From positions 1-45,304 of the forward strand of contig CAKNKY010000019.1 in NCBI GenBank assembly GCA_930987725.1: a DNA stretch of 45,304 nt, given 5' to 3'. The position numbers and the translations under genes are program-made. How positions within the stretch are numbered: the first letter of the stretch is position 1; the number at the start of each line of letters is the position of its first letter. Of the stretch, positions 7,531 to 15,688 are shown one piece after another. The notes below the pieces were generated by a model. The model was not told the DNA's origin. It did not search any database and was given only the letters and a program-made list of their open reading frames with translations. The stretch comes from an uncultured Anaeromassilibacillus sp. (GTDB lineage: Bacteria; Bacillota; Clostridia; Oscillospirales; Acutalibacteraceae).

Positions 7531-8976
7531 TCAGGAACCGGTTTCCCAGCGGAGGCTGAGGGGAACATCCTCCCGCAGGGTGCAGGCAGGGGACCCGAGG
7601 CTGAGGCTGCTGCGGTAAACGTCCTCATAGACGGGGCCCTGCTCCGTGAACACCTGCAGGGAAAAATCGGCCTGGCCGCTCCGCCAGTCCCAGAAAGCGG
7701 GAGCATCGGCGACCGCCAAACGCTCGCCGTCAAACGCCATGACGGCGTTCGGAGACGCATAGGCGGAGAGATTGACCTCCTCGCCGAGCGGGATGGAAGC
7801 GGCCAGCTCACAGCCTCCATCCTGCGCCTGCCGGAACACGAGAGCCATGTTGCTGCCGACCAGGGAGACGAAAAAGCCATTCTCCTCATGCACATAAAAC
7901 GTCGGGAACGCCGCTTCCTCATCTGTCAGTTCCGCCGCCTCCACGCGCTGCACCGCCTGGCCGCCGGCGCAGTCGATCACGGTGACTACATACGCATTCC
8001 CCTCCACCGTGTGAAGCAGCAGATGCGAGCGATCGGGGCTGGGCACCAGATCCAAAATCCACGCGGCGGGATCGATGGGATAAAAAGTGGAGAGATCCGT
8101 GGGCTCGCTGTCTCCGTCCGCATCCTGCCGGAACGAAAGGCAATAGATGCCGAACCCGCCGGGAATGGCGCTCACATCCACAAGGCTGCCGTCCGTGGCG
8201 TGGGCGTCAAACACAAAGTAACACGCATCCTTCGTGAGGGCGCTTCGCGTATAAAGGGAAAAGGCAGGGCCCGGCTCCGCATCCGAGACCGATCCGGTCC
8301 CGGTGCTGTACACATTTCCGTCCACATCTTTTGCCACCCGGATTTCCATCTGCTCCGATTCCAGCACAGGGATGCGGAACATGCGATCGAACCAGGAAGG
8401 AACGGGATTCTGAGCGATGAGTTGGCTGTTTTCCGCGAATTCACGCTCCACCTCTCCGTCCCAGTAAAACCGGTACCCCGGCAGCGTGATGGAGACCTGC
8501 AGCGGATAATACGTGTAGTAATCCGCCAGGCGGACGACGCGGGAACCCTCCGTGCCGTTCGGCGTCTCCTGGTAAAGCTCCCGGTAGGCGCGTTCCATGC
8601 CGCCCTTCTCGTTTTCCCAGTCTTCCTGCAGATCGTCGCCGCTGATCTGCACATATCCGAAGTCGATGGAGCTGGTAAGCTCTACGCTTCCCTGTTCTTC
8701 CTCAAAAACCGGTTTTTCGGGAAACGGCGCAAAGCGGTATGATGTGGAAGCATCGGCCGGGCGCTGAACGGGGCAGTCCGTCTGCCAGAAAAGCTGGTCC
8801 TTGTATTGAGAGGGAACGGAGACGATGAGATCTCCGGCCGCGGCCGGATCGCCGGAAAGCGTCTCCGCCGTGAACGTGACGCGGTCCTGCGCGCCGCACA
8901 CGGCCGTGATCACTAAGGCCAGGGACACGGCGCCAGCCGCCAGAAGGCCGGCAAACGCGGCCAGCATCTTCTTCAT
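7531..8976 (-). CDS. Exported or membrane-anchored protein of unknown function, ABC operon
   Basis: A 481-residue protein with one N-terminal hydrophobic segment (about residues 5-27) after MKKM, so it is a signal peptide or anchor. The only nearby Cys is preceded by TAV, not a good lipobox. The rest is acidic and rich in aromatic residues and beta-type segments, with no family I recognise; the C-terminal half has repeated short strand patterns that could be a beta-propeller-like fold. Its ATG overlaps the stop of the ABC ATPase (ATGA), so it is translated with the exporter. It is the last gene of the GntR-controlled operon and ends at the shared hairpin. By position it may be an extracytoplasmic part of the exporter or its sensor, as in YtrF/BceB-type systems, but there is no sequence proof. 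Confidence 0.75.
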   Translation of the reverse strand: MKKMLAAFAGLLAAGAVSLALVITAVCGAQDRVTFTAETLSGDPAAAGDLIVSVPSQYKDQLFWQTDCPVQRPADASTSYRFAPFPEKPVFEEEQGSVELTSSIDFGYVQISGDDLQEDWENEKGGMERAYRELYQETPNGTEGSRVVRLADYYTYYPLQVSITLPGYRFYWDGEVEREFAENSQLIAQNPVPSWFDRMFRIPVLESEQMEIRVAKDVDGNVYSTGTGSVSDAEPGPAFSLYTRSALTKDACYFVFDAHATDGSLVDVSAIPGGFGIYCLSFRQDADGDSEPTDLSTFYPIDPAAWILDLVPSPDRSHLLLHTVEGNAYVVTVIDCAGGQAVQRVEAAELTDEEAAFPTFYVHEENGFFVSLVGSNMALVFRQAQDGGCELAASIPLGEEVNLSAYASPNAVMAFDGERLAVADAPAFWDWRSGQADFSLQVFTEQGPVYEDVYRSSLSLGSPACTLREDVPLSLRWETGS

Positions 8977-9704
8977 TTTGATTCCTCCCCCACCAGTGCG
9001 TCGAGCGCCTTGCCCACGCGATCGGGGCGATAGCGGTAGGTCTCCCGCACCACGTCCATGAGGCTCTTTCCCTCGTCCTCCCAGTCGGAGAGATCCCCGG
9101 CCACGCAGCCCTTGTGCAGAAGCACGGCGCGGCCGACAAACCCCGCCACCTCCTCGATAAGATGTGTGGAGAGCAGGATCGTTTCCCGCGGCTCCAGGAT
9201 GCCGGCGAGGACTTTATAAAAGTCCTCGCGGTTGAAGATGTCGTTGCCTGCGAAAGGCTCGTCGAGCAGGATGTAATCCGCGCCCTGGCTGAGCGCAAGG
9301 ATCACCTCAAACTGGTTTTTCTGCCCTGTGGAAAAGGTGCGCAGCGGCCTGTGCATCGGCAGGCTGAAAAAGTCCATCAGGGAGGTAAAACGCGCGTCGA
9401 GAAAGCGCGGGAAGTGCGCACGGTAAAAATCGCGGTGCGCCTGCGCGGAGAGATTCGGGAAGAACGAGTGCTCGCTCGTGCCGAAGGACAGCAGGGCGAT
9501 ATTCTTTCGGGAAACGGGCGCCCCGTCGAGCGTGACGCTTCCTTCAAAGCGGAGCAGGCCCAGGATGCATTTCATGAGCGTTGTCTTCCCGGCGCCGTTT
9601 TCGCCGAACAGGCCGACGATCTCCCCGCGCGGAAAGGACAGGCTGATGTCCTGCAGCGCCCTTTTTCCGTAATACGATTTGGTCAGTTTTTCAAGTTGCA
9701 GCAC
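8973..9704 (-). CDS. ABC transporter ATP-binding protein
   Basis: A 243-residue nucleotide-binding subunit. Walker A is GENGAGKT (34-41), Walker B is YILLDEP (144-150) with catalytic Glu149, and the switch His follows in LLSTHLIEE. The signature motif is FSTGQ (124-128) rather than LSGGQ, a form seen in YtrB-type ATPases. The start is GTG, with AAAGGAG nine bases before it. Two small membrane proteins lie upstream and an exported protein overlaps downstream. With the GntR gene at the head of the operon this is the layout of YtrABCDEF-like systems that respond to cell-wall antibiotics. The cargo is unknown. Confidence 0.92.
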   Translation of the reverse strand: MLQLEKLTKSYYGKRALQDISLSFPRGEIVGLFGENGAGKTTLMKCILGLLRFEGSVTLDGAPVSRKNIALLSFGTSEHSFFPNLSAQAHRDFYRAHFPRFLDARFTSLMDFFSLPMHRPLRTFSTGQKNQFEVILALSQGADYILLDEPFAGNDIFNREDFYKVLAGILEPRETILLSTHLIEEVAGFVGRAVLLHKGCVAGDLSDWEDEGKSLMDVVRETYRYRPDRVGKALDALVGEESK

Positions 9705-9719
9705 AGAGCTCCACTCCTT

Positions 9720-10199
9720 TCAGTAAAACGGCAGACATTGCGGCGGCGTCACGAGACGGTACAGCGCGAAGAACGCCAGGCTGAACAGCGCGGCCGCCGC
9801 CGCCGCCAGCAGAAAACCGGCAAACGGCAGGCACAGACAGCGGCGCGCCAGCTCCCAGCGATCCGGCAGACGGCGCATGAGATAGAGGCTGTGGCTGCCG
9901 CGGGAAAACGAACCATAGTAGAAGGCAGCCAGGCAGAGCATGACGGCGGCAGCCACGGCAAAGCCGAGCAGCGCGGGAAACAGCAGCTCCCCGAAGGGGG
10001 TCATTTGGGCATCCTCCCGGAGCACCATGTTTCCGGTGCGCCAGTCCCGCTCCCACAGCTGGCTGTAGACCTGAAAATAGGCGAGCAGAAAACGCAGCAG
10101 GCTGTACACGGCGGCGGCTCCCAGCCCGGCCGCAAAGCTTTTACACACATGAAAGGGGGAAATCCAGGGCGGCACACATTCCTGTAGCTTTCGTCTCAT
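9720..10199 (-). CDS. Small membrane protein, ABC transporter subunit candidate
   Basis: A 159-residue protein with about four hydrophobic segments (near 20-40, 65-90, 110-130 and 135-155) and positively charged loops. I recognise no named family. The ATG at 10199 overlaps the stop of the upstream membrane gene as ATGA, a better start than the one 24 bases earlier. It lies 15 bases before the ABC ATPase gene, so it is likely part of the membrane domain of the exporter together with 10196-10975. Confidence 0.75.
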   Translation of the reverse strand: MRRKLQECVPPWISPFHVCKSFAAGLGAAAVYSLLRFLLAYFQVYSQLWERDWRTGNMVLREDAQMTPFGELLFPALLGFAVAAAVMLCLAAFYYGSFSRGSHSLYLMRRLPDRWELARRCLCLPFAGFLLAAAAAALFSLAFFALYRLVTPPQCLPFY

Positions 10200-10975
10200 G
10201 ATGCGCGCCCCTCCTCTCTCCAACCGTTCTCATCCCGGCTCCACACCAGGTAGCAAATATAGAGCAAAAGAGGCGTGAAAAACAGGAAATCCACCGCCAC
10301 CAACGCACCCAGGCCCACGGGGAAACGGAACAGAAAATAGGCAGCGCACGCATACGTCGCCCAGGCATAAAAGCCGCGGCGGCGGCGATACGGGCACAGA
10401 GCGCAGGCGCCGGAGAGGACGAGAAAGAACAGCGCGTTGCGCACCCAGAGCAGCACATCCCCGAGGGGAAGCAGGCTGTGGAGCAGATCGTCCCGCACGA
10501 AGGCGAGAAACACCGTCTGTTCGCTCACGAGAAGGGGATCGGCTGCGCGCGTGTACCAGGTGCACAACCCGAAGGCCAGCGCGAGCTGAACCACCCAGAG
10601 CAGGAAAAAGAACGCGGCGTTGCACACCCACTGCCACACAAATACCGTCTGCTCCGAAACAAGAAGGCGGCGCAGCGTGTAACCGACGCGGGCATCCTTT
10701 TCGGAACCGACACGCATGAGCTGCACGCAGGCAAGCGCCAAGGCTGCGAGCATCGGGTATTTCATCACGCCGGAAGCGAGCAGCCGCTCCAGCCCGGCAT
10801 TCTGAAAAAGCTCATAGGCCTGTGTTTCATCCACAGCGCCGGAAAAATTGGGCAATCCGCGCAGCAGCACCGAAAACCAGCCGATCTCCGCGGCTGCAAG
10901 CAGCAGGAACAGCAGCAGCATCCACAGAATCGAACTGCGGACAAACAGAAACAGGACAGCCAACTGTTTTCGCAT
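10196..10975 (-). CDS. Polytopic membrane protein, ABC transporter permease candidate
   Basis: A 259-residue protein with about six hydrophobic segments, first gene after the GntR regulator. The ATG at 10975 is chosen because GGAGGGAG is seven to eight bases before it; a TTG six bases earlier would lie too close. The nine-residue sequence LLVSEQTVF occurs twice, at 104-112 and 148-156, each just before a hydrophobic stretch, suggesting an internal duplication. No permease family is recognised by name. Its overlap with the next membrane gene and the ATPase downstream make an exporter subunit the best reading. Confidence 0.75.
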   Translation of the reverse strand: MRKQLAVLFLFVRSSILWMLLLFLLLAAAEIGWFSVLLRGLPNFSGAVDETQAYELFQNAGLERLLASGVMKYPMLAALALACVQLMRVGSEKDARVGYTLRRLLVSEQTVFVWQWVCNAAFFFLLWVVQLALAFGLCTWYTRAADPLLVSEQTVFLAFVRDDLLHSLLPLGDVLLWVRNALFFLVLSGACALCPYRRRRGFYAWATYACAAYFLFRFPVGLGALVAVDFLFFTPLLLYICYLVWSRDENGWREEGRAS

Positions 10976-10990
10976 CGTCAAACTCCCTCC

Positions 10991-11362
10991 TCATTCCCAA
11001 TACCGATCGATCAGAGCGGCGGCCTCCTCCTTGGTGAGGCCCATCTGCCGCATGGCGGTCACCAGTGCGCGCGCGTCCCCTTCCAGAAGCTCGGAACGGA
11101 TGCGCCGAATGGCTTCCCCGGTGAGCACCATCTGGCTTTTGGCCCCCGTGTGCGAGGTCATGAGCCCTTCCTCCTCCAGCAGCCGGTATGCCTTCTGCAC
11201 CGTGTTGGGGTTCACCCCCAGCAGCGCGGAGAGCACACGGCGGGAGGGCAGCTCGTCGCCGTCCCGGATGGTGCCGGAAACGGCGCCCCGCTTGAGAAAG
11301 AGAAGGATCTGCTGATAGATCGGCGCATTGCCGGAGAGCGTGAAGCCCTCGAACGAGACCAC
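10991..11362 (-). CDS. GntR-family regulator, YtrA subfamily
   Basis: A 123-residue regulator. Residues 1-75 form the GntR winged helix (IYQQILLFLKRGAVSGTIRDG, then ELPSRRVLSALLGVNPNTVQKAYRLLEEEGLM), followed by only a short tail, as in the YtrA subfamily that controls ABC exporters. The start is GTG at 11362, with AAGGGAGGG six bases upstream; the longer frame runs through the promoter and is rejected. Two palindromes overlap and follow its promoter (11383-11429), so it very probably represses its own operon of two membrane proteins, an ATPase and an exported protein. Confidence 0.9.
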   Translation of the reverse strand: MVSFEGFTLSGNAPIYQQILLFLKRGAVSGTIRDGDELPSRRVLSALLGVNPNTVQKAYRLLEEEGLMTSHTGAKSQMVLTGEAIRRIRSELLEGDARALVTAMRQMGLTKEEAAALIDRYWE

Positions 11363-11382
11363 GACGTTCCCTCCCTTCAACC

Positions 11383-11400
11383 GTATTATACATATAATAC
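11383..11400. promoter_or_regulatory. YtrA-type operator 1 (downstream copy)
   Basis: GTATTATA-CA-TATAATAC is a perfect 8-bp-arm palindrome around a two-base centre. It lies between the transcription start and the ribosome site of the GntR gene. A near-identical copy lies 29 bases away. Confidence 0.75.
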
Positions 11401-11411
11401 ACTTTCCAACT

Positions 11412-11429
11412 GTATTATACATATAACAC
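11412..11429. promoter_or_regulatory. YtrA-type operator 2, overlapping the -10
   Basis: GTATTATA-CA-TATAACAC matches operator 1 except for one base. It covers the -10 box and part of the spacer of the gntR promoter, so binding would block RNA polymerase. Confidence 0.75.
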
Positions 11430-11442
11430 GGTTTGCTGTCAA
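11414..11442 (-). promoter_or_regulatory. Consensus sigma-A promoter of the GntR/ABC operon
   Basis: Minus strand: TTGACA at 11442-11437, a 17-base spacer, and TATAAT at 11419-11414, an exact consensus promoter. A second TTGACA lies 12 bases further upstream (11454-11449). Such a strong promoter fits an operon that is normally held off by its repressor. Confidence 0.85.
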
Positions 11443-11490
11443 GCCCCTGTCAAAAAACAGACAAAAAAAGGATCGGCTGCCGCTCCGCCG

Positions 11491-11519
11491 TTGAAATCTC
11501 CTCCTGTTTTTGCTAAGAT
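11491..11519 (+). promoter_or_regulatory. Promoter of the DUF5058/M20 operon
   Basis: TTGAAA (11491-11496), a 17-base spacer and TAAGAT (11514-11519) precede the TTG start at 11622 by about 100 bases. Confidence 0.55.
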
Positions 11520-11621
11520 AAAGAGACAAACCGCACGATCCTGCACGGCAAAGGGCGGCAAAACGCTTTTCGCACCGGGAGCGAACCGGGCGGCGGGAAA
11601 AACAAGAGGGGGAATCAGATT

Positions 11622-12353
11622 TTGGATTTCAAAAACTCGGCTTTCATGTACATTCTGGGCATTGCGGTGGGCGCGTTCGTCATCGCGCAGTCCGTCTATT
11701 TCCTGGTGAAGGCAATCCGGCGAAGCCGCGAACTCGGGATCACCGGCACGGTGATCCGGCGCACCATCACGTCGAGCGCCGTATTTGCCGTTTTGCCCTC
11801 CGTGTCCATCCTGCTGGGGCTCATCACGCTCTCCAGCACGCTGGGCCTGCCGCTGCCGTGGATTCGGCTGAGCGTGCTGGGCGCCGTCACCTATGAGCTG
11901 CCGGCCGCCACTGTGGCGCTCAACGCCATCGGTGAAAGCATTTCCATGCCGGTGAGCAACCCGGCCGCATTCAACACCGTGGCATGGGTAATGACGCTCG
12001 GCTGCATTACGCCGCTCATCATCATTCCGCTGTTCCTGAAAAAGATCCTGGGCGGCGTGCACAAACTGCGCAAGCGCGACACGCACTGGGGCGATCTCTT
12101 CCTCACCGCGCTGTTTCTCGGCATGATCTCCGCCTTCCTCGGCATGGGTATCTCCGACGGGTTGCTCTCCATCCTTACGCTGCTGACAAGCGCGGCCATC
12201 ATGGGCGTGTGCGGCGTGTTTGTGAAGGTGCTGAAGGTGAGATGGCTGGAGAACTTCGCGCTGCCGATCAGCATGCTGGGCGCGATGGGACTGGCGATTC
12301 TGTATGCAGAGCTGCTGCCGGCCGAACTGCTGCCGGCCGGGCTGTGGGGCTGA
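11622..12353 (+). CDS. DUF5058 family membrane protein
   Basis: A 243-residue polytopic protein with about six to seven hydrophobic segments. I recognise the DUF5058 pattern from the conserved LLGLITLS, LPLPWIRLSVLGAVTYELPAAT and NTVAWVMTLGCITPLIIIP segments. The start is TTG, with GAGGGGG about ten bases upstream. The next gene, another membrane protein, starts 17 bases later, and a membrane-anchored M20 peptidase follows. The pair is likely a transporter whose two halves are separate proteins, working with the peptidase on a peptide or N-acyl amino acid. That role is inference; the family has no established function known to me. Confidence 0.8.
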   Translation: MDFKNSAFMYILGIAVGAFVIAQSVYFLVKAIRRSRELGITGTVIRRTITSSAVFAVLPSVSILLGLITLSSTLGLPLPWIRLSVLGAVTYELPAATVALNAIGESISMPVSNPAAFNTVAWVMTLGCITPLIIIPLFLKKILGGVHKLRKRDTHWGDLFLTALFLGMISAFLGMGISDGLLSILTLLTSAAIMGVCGVFVKVLKVRWLENFALPISMLGAMGLAILYAELLPAELLPAGLWG

Positions 12354-12369
12354 AAAGGAGGCGGAACAA

Positions 12370-13032
12370 ATGAAAGAGAAAAAGGAATACAGCGTGCAGG
12401 TGGACGCATACGGCCGTGCCTGGATGCTGGCCGCTTTGGCCGTTATGCTGCTCGTACCGATTTCCATGTGCATTTATTTCGGCGTGTGGCCGAACGTGCT
12501 GGATGTGCTGGCCGGCCTGCTGGGCGTTGCGCCGATCTACTGGGTGGTGTGCTCCATTGAGGTGTTCACCTACGCGCCCATGCTTGGCAGCGGCGGCACC
12601 TATCTCGCCTTTGTCACGGGCAACATCACGAACCTGAAAGCGCCGGCAGCCATCAACGCGATGGAAGCTGCCAAGGTGAAGCCCGGCAGCCAGGAGGGCG
12701 AAGTGATCTCCACCATCGCCATCGCCACTACTTCCATCGTGACGACGATCATTCTGGCGGCGGGCGTCTTCCTGTTTGCACAGATGGCCCCCATTCTGAA
12801 CGCACCTATCCTGCAGCCCGCGTTTAAGATGATCCTGCCCGCTCTGTTCGGCGGCCTCGGCGTCGTCTATGTGGCGAAGAACTGGAAGCTCGCGATTGCC
12901 CCGCTTGTGGTGATGATCGCCCTGTTCATCGCGGTGCCGTCGCTCGCCTCTTCCGTGAGCGTGCTCGTGCCCGTGGGGGCGCTGATCGCCATCGGCGCGG
13001 CCCGCCTGCTCTACAAGAAAGGGCTGGTGTGA
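12370..13032 (+). CDS. Membrane protein partnered with DUF5058
   Basis: A 220-residue polytopic protein with about five hydrophobic segments. The ATG at 12370 has AAAGGAGG ten bases before it; the longer frame starting inside the previous gene is rejected. Notable conserved-looking segments are APIYWVVCSIEVFTYAPMLGS and GGTYLAFVTGNITNLKAPAA, which resemble re-entrant or substrate-binding loops. It sits between DUF5058 and the M20 peptidase with near-zero spacing downstream. The protein family is not known to me; a two-component transporter is the best guess. Confidence 0.75.
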   Translation: MKEKKEYSVQVDAYGRAWMLAALAVMLLVPISMCIYFGVWPNVLDVLAGLLGVAPIYWVVCSIEVFTYAPMLGSGGTYLAFVTGNITNLKAPAAINAMEAAKVKPGSQEGEVISTIAIATTSIVTTIILAAGVFLFAQMAPILNAPILQPAFKMILPALFGGLGVVYVAKNWKLAIAPLVVMIALFIAVPSLASSVSVLVPVGALIAIGAARLLYKKGLV

Positions 13033-13033
13033 T

Positions 13034-14473
13034 ATGGCCGGCTGGATTGTGTTGATTCTGGTTCTGCTCTTTCTCGCCGTGCTTCTGATCCGCACGGCCC
13101 TGTTCCGCCCGAAAGCGGAGCAGCCCGCAGAACCGGCGGAAACAGGGATTGACTACGACAGGGCAACGGATCACCTGGCGCAGATGATCCGCGTGAAAAC
13201 GGTGTCAAGCCGCGACCCGGCCACCGTGGACGAGGGCGAATTTGAGCGCTTCCGCGCGCTGCTGCGCGAATTGTACCCGCTCACGCACGAAGCCTGCCCG
13301 CCGGAGCGGATCGGCCCCAGCGGCCTGCTGTTCCACTGGAAAGGCAAAGAGAGCGGAGCGCCCACGGTGCTGATGGCCCACTACGACGTGGTGCCGCCCG
13401 GGGATCGCACCGCCTGGAAGCGCGACCCCTTCTGCGGAGAAATCGATGAAAACGGCGTTCTTTGGGGACGCGGCACGCTCGACACGAAAGGCACGCTGTG
13501 CGGCATTCTGGAAGCGGCCGAAACGCTGATGCGAAAAGGCTTCACCCCTGCGCACGACGTCTATCTCTCTTTCTCGGGAGACGAGGAAATCATGGGCGCA
13601 AGCGCTCCCGCCATTGTAGAAGAGCTGCAGCGCCGCGGCATCCGGCCGGCGCTTGTGCTGGACGAGGGCGGCGCCATTGTGGAGGGCGCATTCCCCGGCG
13701 TAAAAGAGAAAACGGCCGTCATCGGCACCTGCGAGAAGGGTCAGATGGACGTGGAGATCTCCATGAAGAGCAAGGGCGGCCACACCTCCGCCCCGCCGCC
13801 GAAAACACCCGTGGCCACTCTATGCCGCGCCGTGGCTGCTATTGACCGCCACCCCTTCCCCGCCGCCCTGACGCCGGCTGCCGCGGAGCTGTTTGACACG
13901 CTTGGCCGCCACTCCACCTTTGCGCTGCGGCTCGTGTTTGCCAATCTCTGGTGTTTCCTGCCGGTGCTCAAGCTGATCTGCACAAAGGCCGGCGGCGAGC
14001 TGAACGCGCTCATGCGCACCACCTGCTGCTTCACAATGATGGAAGGCAGCCAGGCTGCCAACGCCATCCCGACACAGGCAAAGATGACGGCAAACCTGCG
14101 GCTTTCCCCGCGCGACACGATGGAGACGGCACAGGCTTACCTGCGCCGCGTGATGAAGGATAAGGACATCGAGCTGCACCGCATCCAGGGCACCGATCCC
14201 TCCCCCATTTCGCCCACGAGCACGCCGGAGTGGGCGCGTGTGCGCGCCGCCGTCAAAGAGACGTGGCCGCAGGCGATCCCTGCCCCCTACATGATGGTGG
14301 CGTGCAGTGATTCCCGCCACTTCTGCAAAATTTGCGGCAACGTGTTTCGCTTCTCCGCTATGGAGCTCTCAAAAGAGGAGCGCGGCTGCATTCACGGCCT
14401 GAACGAGCGCGTGCCGGTGGAAAAAATCGGCCGCGCCGCGGAATTCTTCACACGCGTCCTGCTGAAAAGCTGA
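13034..14473 (+). CDS. Membrane-anchored M20 metallopeptidase (carboxypeptidase S / PM20D1-like)
   Basis: A 479-residue zinc peptidase with an N-terminal transmembrane helix (about 3-22). Metal and catalytic residues are visible: His116 and Asp118 in MAHYDVV, Asp150 in GRGTLDTKG, and the Glu184-Glu185 pair in GDEEIMG. The dimerisation (lid) domain follows MKSKGGHTSAPPP. The length, anchor and sequence resemble yeast carboxypeptidase S and mammalian PM20D1, which cleave dipeptides or N-acyl amino acids. It begins one base after the stop of the preceding membrane protein gene, so the three are one operon. The anchor is short and the following Pro/Glu-rich linker is flexible. Which side of the membrane the domain faces is not certain. 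Confidence 0.88.
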   Translation: MAGWIVLILVLLFLAVLLIRTALFRPKAEQPAEPAETGIDYDRATDHLAQMIRVKTVSSRDPATVDEGEFERFRALLRELYPLTHEACPPERIGPSGLLFHWKGKESGAPTVLMAHYDVVPPGDRTAWKRDPFCGEIDENGVLWGRGTLDTKGTLCGILEAAETLMRKGFTPAHDVYLSFSGDEEIMGASAPAIVEELQRRGIRPALVLDEGGAIVEGAFPGVKEKTAVIGTCEKGQMDVEISMKSKGGHTSAPPPKTPVATLCRAVAAIDRHPFPAALTPAAAELFDTLGRHSTFALRLVFANLWCFLPVLKLICTKAGGELNALMRTTCCFTMMEGSQAANAIPTQAKMTANLRLSPRDTMETAQAYLRRVMKDKDIELHRIQGTDPSPISPTSTPEWARVRAAVKETWPQAIPAPYMMVACSDSRHFCKICGNVFRFSAMELSKEERGCIHGLNERVPVEKIGRAAEFFTRVLLKS

Positions 14474-14507
14474 ACAGCGGCGCAGTGTGGAAAGCGAGGG
14501 AAACCGG

Positions 14508-15446
14508 ATGATACTCACCGTAACGCTCAACCCCTGCATCGATCACACGGCGGAGGTGGATCGCCTCCTCCCCGGAGCGACAAACCGTGTGGTCAGTTCG
14601 CGGCGCGATCCTTCCGGAAAAGGGATCAACGTGAGCATCGTGCTGCGCCACCTGGGCGCGGAAACGCTGTGTCTGGGTGTTTCCCGTGCGGAAAACGGCG
14701 GCTTGCTTGGCGCCGTGTTGGAGCAAAACCGCATCCCGCACGATTTCTACTGCGCGCCCGGCCGGCTGCGCGTCAATCTCAAGCTGTTTGACCGTTCCAC
14801 GGGTGTGATGACGGAATGCAACGAAAAGGGCGAGGTGCTTCCTGAATCCTGCCTGAACGGCTTTCTGGAGCTGGCGGAGCGGTATCTGCCCTCCGCAACG
14901 CTGTTTGTCCTGAGCGGCAGCGTGCCGCCCGGCGTGCCGGACACGATCTACCGCATGCTGGGGGAACGCGCAGCTGCCTGCGGCGTGCCCACCGTGCTGG
15001 ACGCTTCCGGCCCTCTGCTCCGGGAAGGGCTGCGCGCCGCGCCTGTGCTGATCAAACCGAATCTGGACGAGCTGCGCGAAACATTCGGCGTGGAAGCCGC
15101 CACACACCGCGAGATTGTGCAGGTGAGCCGCTCCCTGCTGGAGAAAACAGGCGTGCGCGTGCTGTGCGTTTCCATGGGCGGCGACGGCGCAATCCTTGTG
15201 ACGAAGGACGAAGCCTGGTACTCCCCCGGCTCACCGGTGGCGGTGCGGGGCGTGCAGGGCGCCGGGGATTCCATGGTGGCAGGGCTCTGCCTGGGTCTGC
15301 TGCACGGCGCAGGCCCGCGTGAGCTTCTCTGCGGCGCCGTGGCAGCGGCACAGGGTTCCCTGGAAAAACCGGGGACGCTGCTGTGTGAACGCGAGGATTT
15401 TGACAGGATCCGGCCCTCCATTCCGGCGGAGCCGATCCCGGACTGA
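14508..15446 (+). CDS. PfkB-family sugar-phosphate kinase (1-phosphofructokinase / tagatose-6-phosphate kinase type)
   Basis: A 312-residue ribokinase-superfamily enzyme of the FruK/LacC group. The N-terminus MILTVTLNPCIDHT and SGKGINVS are typical of sugar-phosphate members. The catalytic motif is GAGDSMVAG, with Asp254. The ATG at 14508 has GAGGG seven bases upstream and matches the family N-terminus; a start seven codons earlier is less likely. No PTS EII gene is adjacent, so FruK cannot be asserted; it follows the M20 peptidase by 34 bases, probably by read-through. A hairpin terminator follows. Confidence 0.85.
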   Translation: MILTVTLNPCIDHTAEVDRLLPGATNRVVSSRRDPSGKGINVSIVLRHLGAETLCLGVSRAENGGLLGAVLEQNRIPHDFYCAPGRLRVNLKLFDRSTGVMTECNEKGEVLPESCLNGFLELAERYLPSATLFVLSGSVPPGVPDTIYRMLGERAAACGVPTVLDASGPLLREGLRAAPVLIKPNLDELRETFGVEAATHREIVQVSRSLLEKTGVRVLCVSMGGDGAILVTKDEAWYSPGSPVAVRGVQGAGDSMVAGLCLGLLHGAGPRELLCGAVAAAQGSLEKPGTLLCEREDFDRIRPSIPAEPIPD

Positions 15447-15450
15447 CCGC

Positions 15451-15497
15451 AAAAAGCGGGCGGAAACATCCTTTTGTGGTGTTCCCGCCCGCTTTTT
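15451..15497 (+). terminator. Terminator after the PfkB gene
   Basis: Arms AAAAAGCGGGCGG... (15451-15468) and ...CCGCCCGCTTTTT (15480-15497) pair over 17 of 18 positions around an 11-base loop and end in a T-run. Confidence 0.9.
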
Positions 15498-15602
15498 GTC
15501 TTCGGCTTTTCCCGCCTTTCCGCTCATATGCCTGTGCAGGCCTTTGGGGAATCCCTGACCGGTTCCCGTGAGCCATCCGAATAAAAAATTTTCTCTTTCC
15601 TG

Positions 15603-15631
15603 TTGACAGGTGGCAAAGTCTTTATTATTAT
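15603..15631 (+). promoter_or_regulatory. Promoter of the winged-helix regulator gene
   Basis: TTGACA (15603-15608), a 17-base spacer and TATTAT (15626-15631). Confidence 0.8.
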
Positions 15632-15633
15632 TT

Positions 15634-15652
15634 AATTACGCAATTACGTAAT
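15634..15652. promoter_or_regulatory. Repeat/palindrome downstream of the promoter, candidate autoregulatory operator
   Basis: AATTACG occurs twice, eight bases apart (15634-15640 and 15642-15648), and the second copy is part of the palindrome ATTACGTAAT (15643-15652). It lies at the expected transcription start, 40 bases before a DNA-binding protein gene. Confidence 0.5.
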
Positions 15653-15688
15653 ATCAAAATCTACATTCGGAAAGGAGTAAAGTTCAAA

